From Sepiola atlantica (Eukaryota; Mollusca; Cephalopoda; Sepiida; Sepiolidae): DNA of 64,000 nt. The position numbers and the translations under genes are program-made. Of this stretch, positions 13,481 to 24,394 are shown piece after piece (position 1 is the stretch's first letter; every line of letters starts with the position of its first letter). A model generated the notes under the pieces. That model saw nothing but the letters and a program-made list of their open reading frames with translations, had not been told where the DNA came from and ran no database searches. Where the stretch lies: NCBI GenBank assembly GCA_963556195.1, contig OY744531.1:54219200-54283199 (forward strand), given 5' to 3'.

Positions 13481-16400
13481 CAGTGAGGGATTGGGACCGA
13501 AAAACACTCCTGGCATATAAAGTTGAAGCGGCTCACAAAACAAGGTTTATTAAGCGAGCGTAACAAGTGAGTTTTTTTTTTACTCTTTAGAAGCAAGGAG
13601 ATTAATTCTAAGCCCCGGAAATGTAAAATATATGACAAATATTGATTTTTGTACTTATTTCTATTTTTTATTTTATTTTGTTTATAATATTCTTAGACTA
13701 GAATATATATGAAAAAAAGATGTATGTGCAAGTTGAACAATTTATTCTTATAATGTATATTTGTACAGGAAGTAATAGAAATAGAACTATTGTATTTAGA
13801 GACACAATGTGCATACAGTACACAACACACATTCAATCAAATGCACAATTTCTTTCTAAGAATGCTGCTATTCCCAGCAACCGTATTTATGATGGTATCA
13901 GAATCCAATTTGATAAGAATGTCTTTCTCCACACACATCAACATGAAGGCATCCAGGTGTGCAGCACTAATAGTAATTCTAAGAAGATGTTTGATGAATT
14001 GCAGGTAGAAAATGACCGTTCACACACGACTTGTGTGCACGACTGTGAGAGCATATACTTGTATGCTATTCCTATTGTACCATATGCATCTGTGAGTAGA
14101 TTATTACTCCGCAGATTATAATAGACACATACTGCACAATCTTTGCAGCACTTGCAATTTAGAAAGGTGGATAAGTCATGTTTGGTGTTCAAATTTGAGT
14201 CTGTTTAAATGTTACTCTTCGAATTCTCGTATTCGTCAGCGAGTCCTTTCTTCAACCTGTTCCAGTTTTTGGTTAGATTGACCAATTCAATTTGTAACTT
14301 TTCTTTGTTGCATCAGGATCAAATTTCTGCAGTTGTCTGCTCAAACTCTCCAAGGCATCCGCAGGAATGCCAGATGAAATGTCAGAAAAATTATCAGGCT
14401 GCAAACAAGCCATATTTCGATAGAGTTCGCAATTCTTCTCAAATCTGGTTCTCAGACTCTATTACTTGATCAGTTATTCCGTTATTACTTTAAAACATCT
14501 TGTATTGGTTCATCTCGTGCATTTTTATCTGTCATTCGCTACTTTATTCTGAGCCACTTGTCAGGAAAGGATTCTTCGATGACAATATCACTGTCAATCT
14601 CTTCATTTTCATTCATTTTTGCCGATGTCCATTGTACGAACGTCAATACTGCAGTCTTGACTCCAGAAATATCAAATATCAAATTTTTGTAAAGTGTCCA
14701 AAACCAACTTGTGAGCTTTCAACAAATCCAATCCGCTTGTCTGTAAATACTTTGATAGAGACGTTGTGAGCTCAAATATTTGAAGATAGGTGAAGGCTGT
14801 CATAAGAACCTCGTATTTCAGTAAAGATTCCTTGTATTATTTTGCTTTTGTTCGAATGTCTGGCTTCATTTGTTCAGACTGTTCCAGTGTCTGGAATGTA
14901 AATATAACATCAACATAGAGTGATTGTTGTGAATCATAAAATGAACCGAATATTTGTCTATCGAATATTTGTCTATCATCTTGTTCCCCCAATCATTTGT
15001 AGTTTATTGTGTTTAGTATCATTTGCCGTGCTTTCCCATACATCGATTCTCTGATACGATTATCGGAAAAATACTGCAATGCAATTCATCAATGAGAAAA
15101 GTGAAGAAGCTGCAACAATATTTTGCGCAGCATCTGAGATAACAAGGTTCAGAATATGAGAATAACACCATACATAGATTTGACCAGGAGCTTCTTTGCT
15201 TAACCATGTTGTGAATCCATTGTACACCCATTGCATGCTGGATGCACCAATCAGTAGCATTTCCCACACAGTTAGAAATATCAAGAGCATTGTTTTTTTA
15301 GTGTTTCTTTCAGCAGTTGACAAAAACCTTGTCTGGTTGAATCAGTTGTGTTTACTACAGCCAACAGCCTTTCTCGAACTTGGTCATCTGATACGTATCG
15401 AATATTCACAGAACATTGATCTTTTATAGAGATGTCTTGTGTGATATCAATTTGTACAGAAAACATGCCAGATTCACGTACTTCTTCTTAATGATGAAAT
15501 TGCAGCTATAACATGGTTCACCATTGTTTTAGAAATCAAAGTAATGAAATGACGTCGTCCCTTACTTTCTTGACGTATGCGCCGCCTTACTTTTCTTGAT
15601 AACTTTGTCAAGGTGATCTTTCAGTAAAATGTCATATTTACTCAATAGTATAATAGACTCGAGAAAATTACTGTGATCAATCAAAGGATTGTCCAATGAA
15701 TAAGCAGCTTCAGAAACAGATGATGTCTCTCTGTAACTTAGTCCCTGCTTTCCAATAACTCTATCTATATCGTTAACTCTTTCCATAATTTGTCTCTTTG
15801 CTCTAGTTTGATCCTTCTCTAAATTCTTCTGTGCCGTAAACAATAATGACCCAATATCTCTGTTACTCATCGTAAGGAAATGCGTTTCAGCACAATCATT
15901 GTGATATTTGCTTTTCTCATATTCTTCAATACGCTGGTGAACATGCCTCCAGTCCTTCATACCTGTAGTAAATTCATTATCAGATATAGTGTAAGCCAAA
16001 CATATGCTACAATAAAATGATTTTGTATTTTCACAGTATGTTAACCAACTTCGGTTTGTTCCATTTTGTTGTAAAAATATATTAGACTTTGACCTTGTTA
16101 TTTCACGTGGTTGAACTGGATGGTATGAAAAGAAATAGGGGCTTGAAATCATCACTAGGTTTGGTAAAGTAGTTAGGTGTCTGGGCAGTTCTAGTGTATT
16201 CCACAACTTTTATGTCTACATTACCATACGTAGGAATTTGTTCAGGTATGTGAAGAATCTCAATTTTTTACATGTTCAATTTCCCCATTACTGTTAGTGT
16301 ATTTATCTACAAGCTAATTATGTTTAGTTGCAGAAACTTTTGTCATATATTGTGTATGACTATTTTCAGGTTCATCCCGATGCTGACAAAAATGTTGTGA

Positions 16401-16725
16401 TTTTTTAGCTTGTGGCATCAGTAGCTTCTAATGACTTTCTTTTGTCTGTCACACTTTTTTTCTGCTCTTCTTTTTCATTTCTTCTTGTCCGTGTCCATAC
16501 TTCTTGCAAAGAAGACAAATGACAATGAAATTAAAAATATCAATAACAAATTAACCATTTTTAATAAAAATGTAAGAGGTTTTGTGTTAAGTTGAAAAAT
16601 GACAATTTAAATATATTATTTTTCATTTCTATAATTCACAGAAAAATGAACAAATCATTTTAACATCAACCAGGACCAGCCAACCGGACATTTGCCCAAT
16701 GTCCCAATAGACCAATCCGCCTCTG
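13481..16725 (-). mobile_element. hAT transposon (ZMYM1/DUF4371 type), 3,245 bp
   Basis: The left end reads CAGTGAGGGATTGG (13,481) and the right end, inverted, CAGAGGCGGATTGG (16,725), 11 of 14 matching. An exact 8-bp target duplication CCCAACAC flanks it at 13,473-13,480 and 16,726-16,733. Eight-base duplications and CAG-type ends are hallmarks of hAT elements. The insertion site is the end of the MITE described at 12,925. The interior encodes the transposase remnants described separately. Confidence 0.9.
13860..16206 (-). pseudogene. hAT transposase pseudogene (TTF zinc finger, DUF4371, dimerisation domain)
   Basis: Read from 16,206 downward. The best open part (16,206-15,562, 214 residues) has a TTF-type zinc-finger segment: YCENTKSFYCSICLAY, later HQRIEEYEKSKYHNDC. 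Next, 15,466-15,281 contains MFSVQIDITQDISIKDQCS (first catalytic Asp of the RNase-H-like fold in DUF4371), followed in shifting frames by ISNCVGNATD (second acidic site) and GQIYVWCYSHILNLVISDA. Near 13,900-14,000 FMLMCVEKDILIKLD fits the C-terminal hAT domain. Many stops and frameshifts, so non-functional. Order and spacing match ZMYM1-like, hAT-derived proteins. The clean transposon ends show this is an element, not a host gene. Confidence 0.8.
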
Positions 16726-16765
16726 CCCAACACTAACATATACGCTGATAGATTAGATAAATACA

Positions 16766-16829
<64 letters not shown>

Positions 16830-16924
16830 GTGTGTGTGTATTTAGGCAGCAGTTTCTCATTTATGCAAACATTGTTTCAAATAACAGAATTCGTCTGTTT
16901 AATTATACTTTTTATATTTTTTAA

Positions 16925-16989
<65 letters not shown>

Positions 16990-17099
16990 GGTTCGCATAC
17001 GCATTTAAGCATGAAGCCATACATTCATATTCAAAATAGAAGTACGTTACACACATCAACATGTACATAAATACACATCATTAAAACGCATGTATACAT
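16726..17099. repeat. MITE end, then two (AT)n microsatellites
   Basis: 16,726-16,735 is the hAT target duplicate plus the terminal TA of the split MITE. (AT)n runs follow at 16,769-16,826 (then GT to 16,839) and 16,929-16,986. Confidence 0.85.
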
Positions 17100-17549
17100 T
17101 AGTAATGAGACGATTCCAATATTTTCCACGGTTCCTAAACAATTACCGATTCCGATTCCGTTTCCTTTAAAATCTCTAAATATTAAACTATAGCGTTTTT
17201 TTTTTGTTTGTTTTTTTTGTTTTTCAAATTTTCGGATTACCGTAAAATCCCATGTAATACATGCATATATTTTTGCAAACGTAAAAATACACTTGTAGCG
17301 ATTTATCTATAGAGTGTAGTTTTACTGGTAGTTTAAAATCGATAAACATTTATCATTTTTTCATTAGTACCAGCAATTGAAAATTAAGTTTTAAACGAAA
17401 ACAAACAAAGAAAAAACAATTCAAAGAATCGGTTTTGGCATCGGAAAATTGGCACGAATCTTTCTGATTCAGATACCGATTCCGATACTCCCAAAATCTC
17501 CGATTTTTTCGATTCCCGATTCCGATTGCGATTAATCGTCCCAACACTA
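17100..17549. mobile_element. hAT-type MITE copy 2
   Basis: A 450-bp element with ends TAGTAATGAGACGATT and, inverted, TAGTGTTGGGACGATT. Flanks GTATACAT (17,092-17,099) and GTATATAT (17,550-17,557) agree at 7 of 8 bases, consistent with an 8-bp target duplication. It shares its interior with copy 1 (for example accagcaattgaaaatta) and the same gattccgat-rich subterminal region, in the same orientation. Confidence 0.8.
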
Positions 17550-17814
17550 GTATATATATACATATATATGTAAACATCCACAGATACGTGTATGTGCATG
17601 TTGATATATTAATAGATATATGCGTGTGCATGTATACACACGCGCACACTCTCACATACAGGTATGAGAAAAATAATAATAACCACGAGAAACATATAAA
17701 GTCAAGTATTTTAGTGACGAATAATTATCTACAATAAAATTAACAAAATGAAATGATTACTCTTCTTTAACTACAATAACAATATTAATAAATCGGACTA
17801 GTAAGATTAATTCC

Positions 17815-18245
17815 ATGAACAGAACAGTTTTGCACCACTTTTATGTTCCCTTGAAAAGATTAAAATCAAGATATAATGCTACTAAACCTTATGTCTAGAA
17901 TTCTTATTCCAATTTTGATTCAAATCCATTACATGATTTTGATTTTAGAAAATGTCTAAAATTTAAGGCTTAAGCTTAAGGAGTCTTTAGAAGAAATTGA
18001 AATTCGGGGAATCTTGCTTCATTGGTGTCTAATGACTATGAATCAAATTCAATGCTAATCTGAAATATTTGAATTTTCAAATAGTAGGTACTACCTCTAT
18101 TATGATCCTTAAAAACTCTTTAAAATACTCCAAGAAATTTTAATTTGGGGAGTATTTATTAATTTATGTCTAATACCTGTTGTAAAATTTTCACAAAAAT
18201 CGGAAGTGTCTGAATTTTCACGAAAGGCTTCTACCCCTTTTTACT
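17815..18245 (-). repeat. Dispersed repeat family C, copy 2
   Basis: Inverted relative to the copies at 3,660 and 42,470. It starts with the complement of the agtagtgcaaaactgttc end and extends further than the other two copies, into a ttttcacaaaaatcgg segment. Non-coding. Confidence 0.65.
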
Positions 18246-18348
18246 CCTTTTCCATGAAACTGAATTAATCTAAAAATAGCCTACATTTCCTCACCTTATG
18301 CATAGCAGCTGTGCTTAACAAATCATAATGATTGGTTTGTTAGTTTAC

Positions 18349-18720
18349 CTGTGGCGCAACGAATAAAGTGCTAAGTAATAATCAGTTTTAAGTGATAATC
18401 TTCTGGGGGGTTGATGGTTCTATCCTCAATACAGGCGATATTAAGAATATAATTATGAATTACTTAAATCTACCCGATAATGGCTGACGGAACGAGAACA
18501 GTACACCCCGTTGATTAAATAAAGGGTTCAGTTCGAAATTCCGTACAGATTCCCGAGTTCGACATAAATATTTCCGAGTTCGACAAGACGCACCTGAAGA
18601 AGGTTGGAGGTTATATCGGTCGAAATATTGTGAGAATAACATCCAAGATGAGAACTGTAGTCTGAATAATAGAAATAATACAAAATAGAAATCCTCATCT
18701 AATAAATTCCGAAACATTAT
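18349..18720 (+). mobile_element. tRNA-derived SINE, copy 1
   Basis: The head (about 18,349-18,455) carries an A-box-like GTGGCGCAACG and a B-box-like GATGGTTCTATCC about 65 bp later, the layout of a Pol III tRNA promoter. The body (about 18,475-18,640) begins tggctgacggaacgagaaca and includes CACCTGAAGAAGG and CGAAATATTGTGA. The tail contains atcctcatctaataaattc. The same head-body order occurs at 22,649, and parts at 23,155 and 23,417. No coding capacity; SINEs depend on a partner LINE, which I cannot assign. Confidence 0.65.
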
Positions 18721-19989
18721 TGTATAAGTGTTAATCTATTTAATTATATGCTATAATGCAATGTCATGCTCGTACGTGCGCTAACACTCTCCACCCCCTT
18801 TCAAACAGATGGGATCGTCCGATCGGCAAAAATGATGATTGGTGTTTAACCTGATGTCGCTAATGTCAACAATTTCTATTTTAACCATTTTAAAATGAAT
18901 TGTTCCAAAATCAGACTATGTCGTCTCGTCGACTAAAACAGTACAATTTTAAAGAAATACATTTCATTCAGTTTTATTGATTTCAAAAATATTTTGCGTA
19001 CTATTATTTTGACGATACGAAGACAGAATATTTATTGTTTAAACAAGAATTAAACTACTACTATTTTAAATAAACATATAAAGAAGAGATATATTCGTTT
19101 TATTTAAAGCACCGTGGAATTTCCACGTAGCCCGCTAGTAAATAAATAATACATCTGTATGGGTGAAAATAAATAGGAGGTGCTGCAGTTACAAAGAACA
19201 ACTTATGTTCGGCTAAAAACCACCGAAACGGCGATTCTTTACGTTGCTTTATTATAGGTCTCTTTAATATTATACTGCACGAGACCAACTGCAACCCGTG
19301 GAGTCAACGATCGTACATTGTACATCGGTGCATACATTTAGTTGCATTATAAGATCAACATATCTTTACATCGTATATTTATGAAGCAAGAGCATACTCA
19401 AATAAAACACGATTCAAAATGTATGAACAGATAGCGTGAGCATAAACAAATAAGACACGCCCCAAATGTTCACCTTAAAAAGCTATCACATTTTATACCA
19501 AAATAAGGCTCCAACCAGATTAAGACGAAATAGAAACAAAATCACGAAGCTGCACAACGACGTAGACGAACTAGCCAACTTCCGACCACCTTTTGGATAT
19601 TGTTTCAAGTTTCCACCAACTAGTTTTAAGGATTTTATGTCTGTGATATTAGGACTGACCGGATCCCAGAAACTTAAAGAAACAAAATATATATCAGCGT
19701 CAGAATCTTAGAACTTTCTGGAAGGGTTGAATTTAGTATCTCAGGGTGTAGCATATCACTCAGTGGCCAAGTTCTTTGTTAGAGAAACATAACCTCCTCA
19801 TCTCTCTCTTGTGTTATCTACCATTCCTTTCACGTCTCTCCTAATTGCAGTTAGTGCAACAGTAAACCTCAAACGGTAAAATCTATTGCGTTGAGAACTG
19901 GACTTTCTAAAGGCCATTCATTTTTTTACTAATAGATCACCGCTTCTCAAAGTTGGTTTGACGATGAGCGCCACCACACGAGGATTGGA
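18721..19989. other. No gene seen
   Basis: No recognisable coding or repeat structure. An open frame at 19,466-19,711 (81 residues) matches nothing I know. Confidence 0.45.
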
Positions 19990-20185
19990 AACAATCGGTG
20001 GATTGGGCAGAAGATTTATTGAGATGAATTGTTTATCCAGGAGGACGGCTCAAAATATTTGTTTACATTAGATTTGAAGACGACTATGTTGTAGTCGCTG
20101 GGAAGCAGTTTCGTGGTATTTTACTCAACAGATGATACGCTTTGGGAAAGAAAATTTCTTTATGGAAGTTCCGATAGGTCTTTAG

Positions 20186-20233
<48 letters not shown>

Positions 20234-20785
20234 CTATGGTTGTGTCCATACGAGTTATTCCTGTGAATGTTTACAGGAGAACGGGGGATTGGAGCTCAGT
20301 CGAGCACTTACTATGAACATAACAATACAGTAGAGAAGGACTAGCAACATCTCTTCTGTGCGAAAAGGGCTACAGAAAAGAGAATAGATCATCCTCCACT
20401 AGATTGCGAAGTCGGTTTTATACTCTGTCAAGGCACGAAATAGTGTTCTGAGCGAAACCTGCCCAGATATAACAGCGGTACTCCATCTTACGACGGATAT
20501 GGCTCTTATACAGGTGGAGGATTACGTCAGGAGTGACGTAATTTCTGAAGCGATAGAATGATCCAGCCATTTTTGCAGCGATTTTAGCAACAGATTTTAT
20601 GCAACTGTTTCATTTCAGGTCTTGAGTAAAAGTCAGTCCTAGGAGCCTATCAAGGAAGGGGTTTCTTAAGGAGAGAGACATTTATTTAAACTGGGGAGAA
20701 ATGAGAATCCGAGCGTTGTTGGTGAAAAGAGAGAAGCTTGGGTTGAGAAGCGTTAAAAAATCAATAAAGTCGAAAGTATTGACTC
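19990..20785 (-). pseudogene. Jockey/CR1-like LINE, 3' remnant of the reverse transcriptase ORF
   Basis: Read on the minus strand from 20,785: FLDRLLGLTFTQDLK, SVAKIAAKMAGSFYRFRNYV, ILHLYKSHIRRKMEYRCYIW, then LDRV, a stop, NRLRNLVEDDLFSFL, HRRDVASPSLLYCY and CSTELQSPV. After a (CT)n tract (GA on the plus strand, 20,188-20,229) it resumes as RNFHKEIFFPKAYHL and PRNCFPATYN near 20,080. This is the thumb and C-terminal region of a non-LTR retrotransposon, 5'-truncated with several stops. Closest in wording to the remnant at 40,880-41,330. Confidence 0.75.
20188..20229. repeat. (GA)n microsatellite
   Basis: Perfect AG run inside the LINE remnant. Confidence 0.95.
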
Positions 20786-20861
20786 TGAGCCAAGCAACAT
20801 TGTCCTTAGATGTATGGGCCTTTGCTTTGTTGTCCCTCATCGTCAAACATGCACTGCTTCT

Positions 20862-21290
20862 TCTCTCTTTTTCCTTTTCTTCTTTCTTACTTCATTTATT
20901 TATTCATGTCATCCTTTTACTCTCATTCACTTATCCTGCTACTACTACTAGTATCCTCCATTTCTTCTATATTTAGGTCATTTATTTATTTACGTCATTA
21001 TTTTACTTTCCTTCTTTCTTACTTCATTTATTTATTTAGGTCATCCTCTTACTCTCATTCACTTACCCTGCTGCTACTACTACTAGTATTCTCCATTTCT
21101 TCTTTGTTTATGTCATTTATTTATTTACGTCATTATTTTACTCTCCTTCGTTCTTACTTCATTTATTTATTTAGGTCATTCTCTTACTCTCATTCACTTA
21201 CCCTGCTGCTAGTATGCCTCATTTCTTCTTTATTTGGGTCATTTATGTATTTACATCATAATTTTACTCTCCTTCTCGTACACTGCTACT
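20862..21290 (+). repeat. ~132-bp minisatellite, about three units
   Basis: Units share cttacttcatttatttattt, tactctcattcacttaccctgct and ctccatttcttctt with small changes. The unit length is close to a multiple of three, so a 214-codon open frame (20,810-21,454) with repeated SYFIYLF...SHSLTLLL blocks spans it. I read that frame as a by-product of the repeat. Confidence 0.75.
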
Positions 21291-21478
21291 ACTACACACT
21301 CTATACTCCTCCTCTCAACGCTTTTACTTTCATTGGACCACCTTCCCACCATCTAAAACATTCAATCTGCAAACAGTCAAGCAAGATCATCAAAGATTCA
21401 GTATTATATAGACTAGTAAAAAACATGCTCCCTCTGATCGCATATTTTTGTTAGTATATATAATAGTGTTAAGTGCGG

Positions 21479-21740
21479 AGTGATAATGCCTGGGAGGATG
21501 GTCTCATGACCATAGAACAGATACTACACTACGTCCTCCCTAAACAAAGGTGATGTAATCTCTGGGAGGATGGTATAATTACTACAAAACAGACACTACA
21601 CTACTCCCAAAAAGGAAGAAGTAATGCCGGAGAGGGTGGTATCATGATGAACCAACAGATGATACACTACCTCCTAAAGGAGGAGGTAATGCCCGAGAGA
21701 ATGGTCTCATGACTACAGAATATATACTACACTATCACCC
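21479..21740 (-). repeat. Minisatellite with U2 snRNA-like core, four ~65-bp units
   Basis: Four diverged units share atggtctcatgactac, then the block GAACAGATACTACACT (exact at 21,515-21,530; variants at about 21,587, 21,649 and 21,717). The reverse complement AGTGTAGTATCTGTTC equals the branch-point-recognition region of U2 snRNA (about nucleotides 28-43 of the animal RNA). In the same sense a CCTCC...GG segment follows, where U2 has stem IIb. The same 16-mer occurs at 48,565-48,580. The units hold only part of U2, so this is not a gene. Confidence 0.6.
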
Positions 21741-22648
21741 CCGCACCCTGAACTGAGCATTGAAAGATAGTACATTAGTTTGAAATAGTACAGTATGCTG
21801 AATTGAGCCTTAAAAGATAATACAATAGTACGATTATTGGAAATAATAATCCATTAATAATAGATTTATAATTGTCGATGAATGCTCTTGCTTTTCAAAA
21901 CAGAGTCAAAGCGGGCCGCCATTTGTATTTTCAGACGGTGGTTAGAGTACAAGTATCTCAGACATAAAGCATAATGAAGTGACCGATTAATGAAAACAAA
22001 TCAATGTTTGACTTATAATAAGTTGTTAATGTTTTCTTTCAATACCCACTCCTTGTTTTTTATGTTTATTTTCCGGCGATTACTTTTTAATTGTTTTCTT
22101 TTCTTCTGGCATCTATTAAAATGCACATTGTGACACCTTTGAGTAATGTTTGTATTTCACGTTTAAGGGACTTTCCTTTTGTCTTTTTATTTCTCTCCCC
22201 TTTTTTTTATTTTACAAAAGGACAAAATAAGTTGAAGCTTAGTAGAGTTACACTTCTTGTCAGCATGTATCTCTACCTGGTGTAGCTCTCCAATTATCGG
22301 CCATGTTAAAAGTAATCACTTCTCTCCGCCTATGCTAAGTGAAAGTTGAATAAATATTCCTCGGTTCCATTCGTTGTCATGTTTTTATTGCAAACAGGAA
22401 GAAAAATGTGTGTTTTTAAAATGGAAATTAAAGTAAAGTACTCTAAATAAAGCGGAATGTGATGAAATGCAAAGAGATTGTTTAGTTAAATAACATTTAC
22501 TTTGCAAGGATGTTTAAAATTTACCTTTTTTCTCCTTTCTTCAATGTTTTCTTTCTTTCTTCTATATTCATTCACTCGATGAGAGTTTTTTTTCGGTCTG
22601 TCAAACATCGGTTTGAAATACCATTTTCATTGCTAAACGCACATATTA
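21741..22648. other. Mostly unassigned
   Basis: A short imperfect duplication (ctgaactgagcattgaaagatagta / ctgaattgagccttaaaagataata) lies at 21,750-21,830. Otherwise no gene or element recognised. Confidence 0.45.
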
Positions 22649-23010
22649 CATGGACGCAACAGATAAAGGCCTTGATTAACAATCAGTTCAAAGTAACAGT
22701 TTTCTGGGAGTTAATACTTCGATCCTTACTGAATGCAATAATAACTAAAAATAATATAATAATTAACACGTCTACTCAGTCATGGCTGACGGAACGAGAA
22801 GAATCTACCCCATGGGTTAAATAAAGGGTTTATTTCGAAATTCAGTATACGTTCTCTACTTTGACAGAAAGATCCTCAAGTTCGAAAAGATGCACCAAAA
22901 AAGGTCGGATGTTACATCGGTCGAAACGTTGTGAAAATAACAACCAAAGGAATAGTAGTTCGAATAATCCAAATAATATAAATATATAAGTCATTGAATA
23001 AAAGCTGTAA
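22649..23010 (+). mobile_element. tRNA-derived SINE, copy 2
   Basis: The head aligns with copies 1 and 4 (tggacgcaacagataa, then acaatcagttcaaagt and ttcgatcctta in the B-box position). The body begins atggctgacggaacgagaag at 22,782 and contains TCGGTCGAAACGTTGTGA. Both promoter boxes are more degraded than in copy 4. Confidence 0.6.
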
Positions 23011-23154
23011 ATGTCATTAAAATTGAATATTTCTCTGGTATTTGTCGATTAAAAAAAATAACACAGTAGTCCGTCCGACGTCAAAGTATTTGGGATTCAG
23101 GGTACCTTTATTATATTATTGGGTCATCCGAAAAATTTTGAGCATTTTTGAAAG

Positions 23155-23350
23155 ATGGAAATTAAACAAAGTTATTCGCATTATTCGGATTACTCTTGTC
23201 ATCTTGGTCGTTATTTTCACAACGTTTCGGTCGATGTAACCTTCTTCAGGTGCATCTATTCGAACTCGGGAATCTATACGAAATTTCGAATAGAACCCTA
23301 TTTCATCCACAGGGGTATATTGTTCTCGTTTCGTAAATCATGACCGGATA
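23155..23350 (-). mobile_element. SINE body, copy 3 (inverted, head missing)
   Basis: The minus strand reads the body of the SINE: gaacgagaacaatatacccc, CACCTGAAGAAGG (complement at 23,240-23,252), then ACCGAAACGTTGTGA. It lies tail to tail with copy 2, about 145 bp apart, so the two can form a long imperfect hairpin. The tRNA-like head is absent. Confidence 0.6.
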
Positions 23351-23416
23351 GAAGTCTTAAGCAATTATTTTTTTTATTTTTAGTTAATATCAGCTGTATG
23401 GAGATTGATGCATGAA

Positions 23417-23605
23417 TCCGTGGCGCAACGAATAAGAACGTTGAGTGACAATCAGTTCTAAGTGCAAGTCTTCCGGAGGTTGAAGGTTTAATCCTCACTA
23501 CAGGCGATATTAATTAAGAATATTTTTTCTTTAAAAAAAGGTGAGAATAGTAGTCCAAATAATACAAATTATCAATCCTCATCTAAAAAATTCATAAACA
23601 TAATC
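23417..23605 (+). mobile_element. SINE copy 4 (head plus tail, body deleted)
   Basis: Best-preserved tRNA-like head: CGTGGCGCAACG (A-box-like) and GAAGGTTTAATCC (B-box-like, about 65 bp later). It then jumps directly to the tail (gtccaaataatacaaatta, atcctcatctaaaaaattc), omitting the body present in copies 1 and 2. Confidence 0.6.
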
Positions 23606-24394
23606 TCATATTCGCATTACAATAATCTTAACCACTAAGTGTTGACGAACAATGCTTTTTAGAATTTCTAACTTTTCTACAAGTCCCTTGATTGCGGTTA
23701 ACTTCAATGGTAACCTTCAAAAGATTATCATCTATATATTAAGGTCTTGTAGGGCCACTTGTATCTTCTAAACTGGAATCCCCATGTTTGAAATTTTAAA
23801 ATCATCTACAAACCGTAGATTCACGTACGGGACCTGCACACACACCCTAAAGTCCACTCCTTCCTCGCCGTGGTAAGGCGGACAACAACGTGCTAGTATC
23901 ATATCTACCTGACTAACAGAGTTCTGGTGAAAACCCAACAGGAGTCGGCATCAGGATCCGTCGTCTTCTTGTCGTGTCTGCCTCTTCATGTGGCAAGCAA
24001 AGACGTGTCAGACGCGTAATCGCAAATCAATGGGGTGAAAGTGGCAGCGTTGCTTCCGCGTCATTCCTTTATATGTTCTGGCCCAAACCTTTCCCGACTT
24101 CGCATGCAGACGCTGAGTTTTGCTGTTCTCGGTGTCGAGGATAAAACCTGCAATGCTGTAGGTTAACAAATAGCTGCGACCAACGAGGAGGACTTCATGC
24201 AGACCAGACAATCCTGAGGCACGATCTTCATGAGCTATATTCAGACATGCTTAACAGCAACAACAACAACAACAACAGCGCCATACATCATGGTTGTACA
24301 CGTTTCTGCCGCAGTTTCGACCTATTGTAAAGTAACAGAGCAATACGTGTCGAGAATATAATTTTGGGTTATCCATTTTTTTTCATCTTGATAA
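23606..24394. other. No gene seen
   Basis: Includes a CAA trinucleotide run at 24,257-24,279. No recognisable family. Confidence 0.45.

Noticed and set aside
12925..17549. Composite-transposon idea: hAT transposase flanked by two direct MITE copies
   Set aside because: The hAT has its own ends and exact 8-bp duplication inside MITE copy 1, and MITE copy 2 has its own flanking duplication, so these are separate insertions.
20810..21454. 214-codon open frame with repeated Leu/Ser/Phe blocks
   Set aside because: It follows a ~132-bp minisatellite whose unit length is a multiple of three. No start context, domain or homology recognised.
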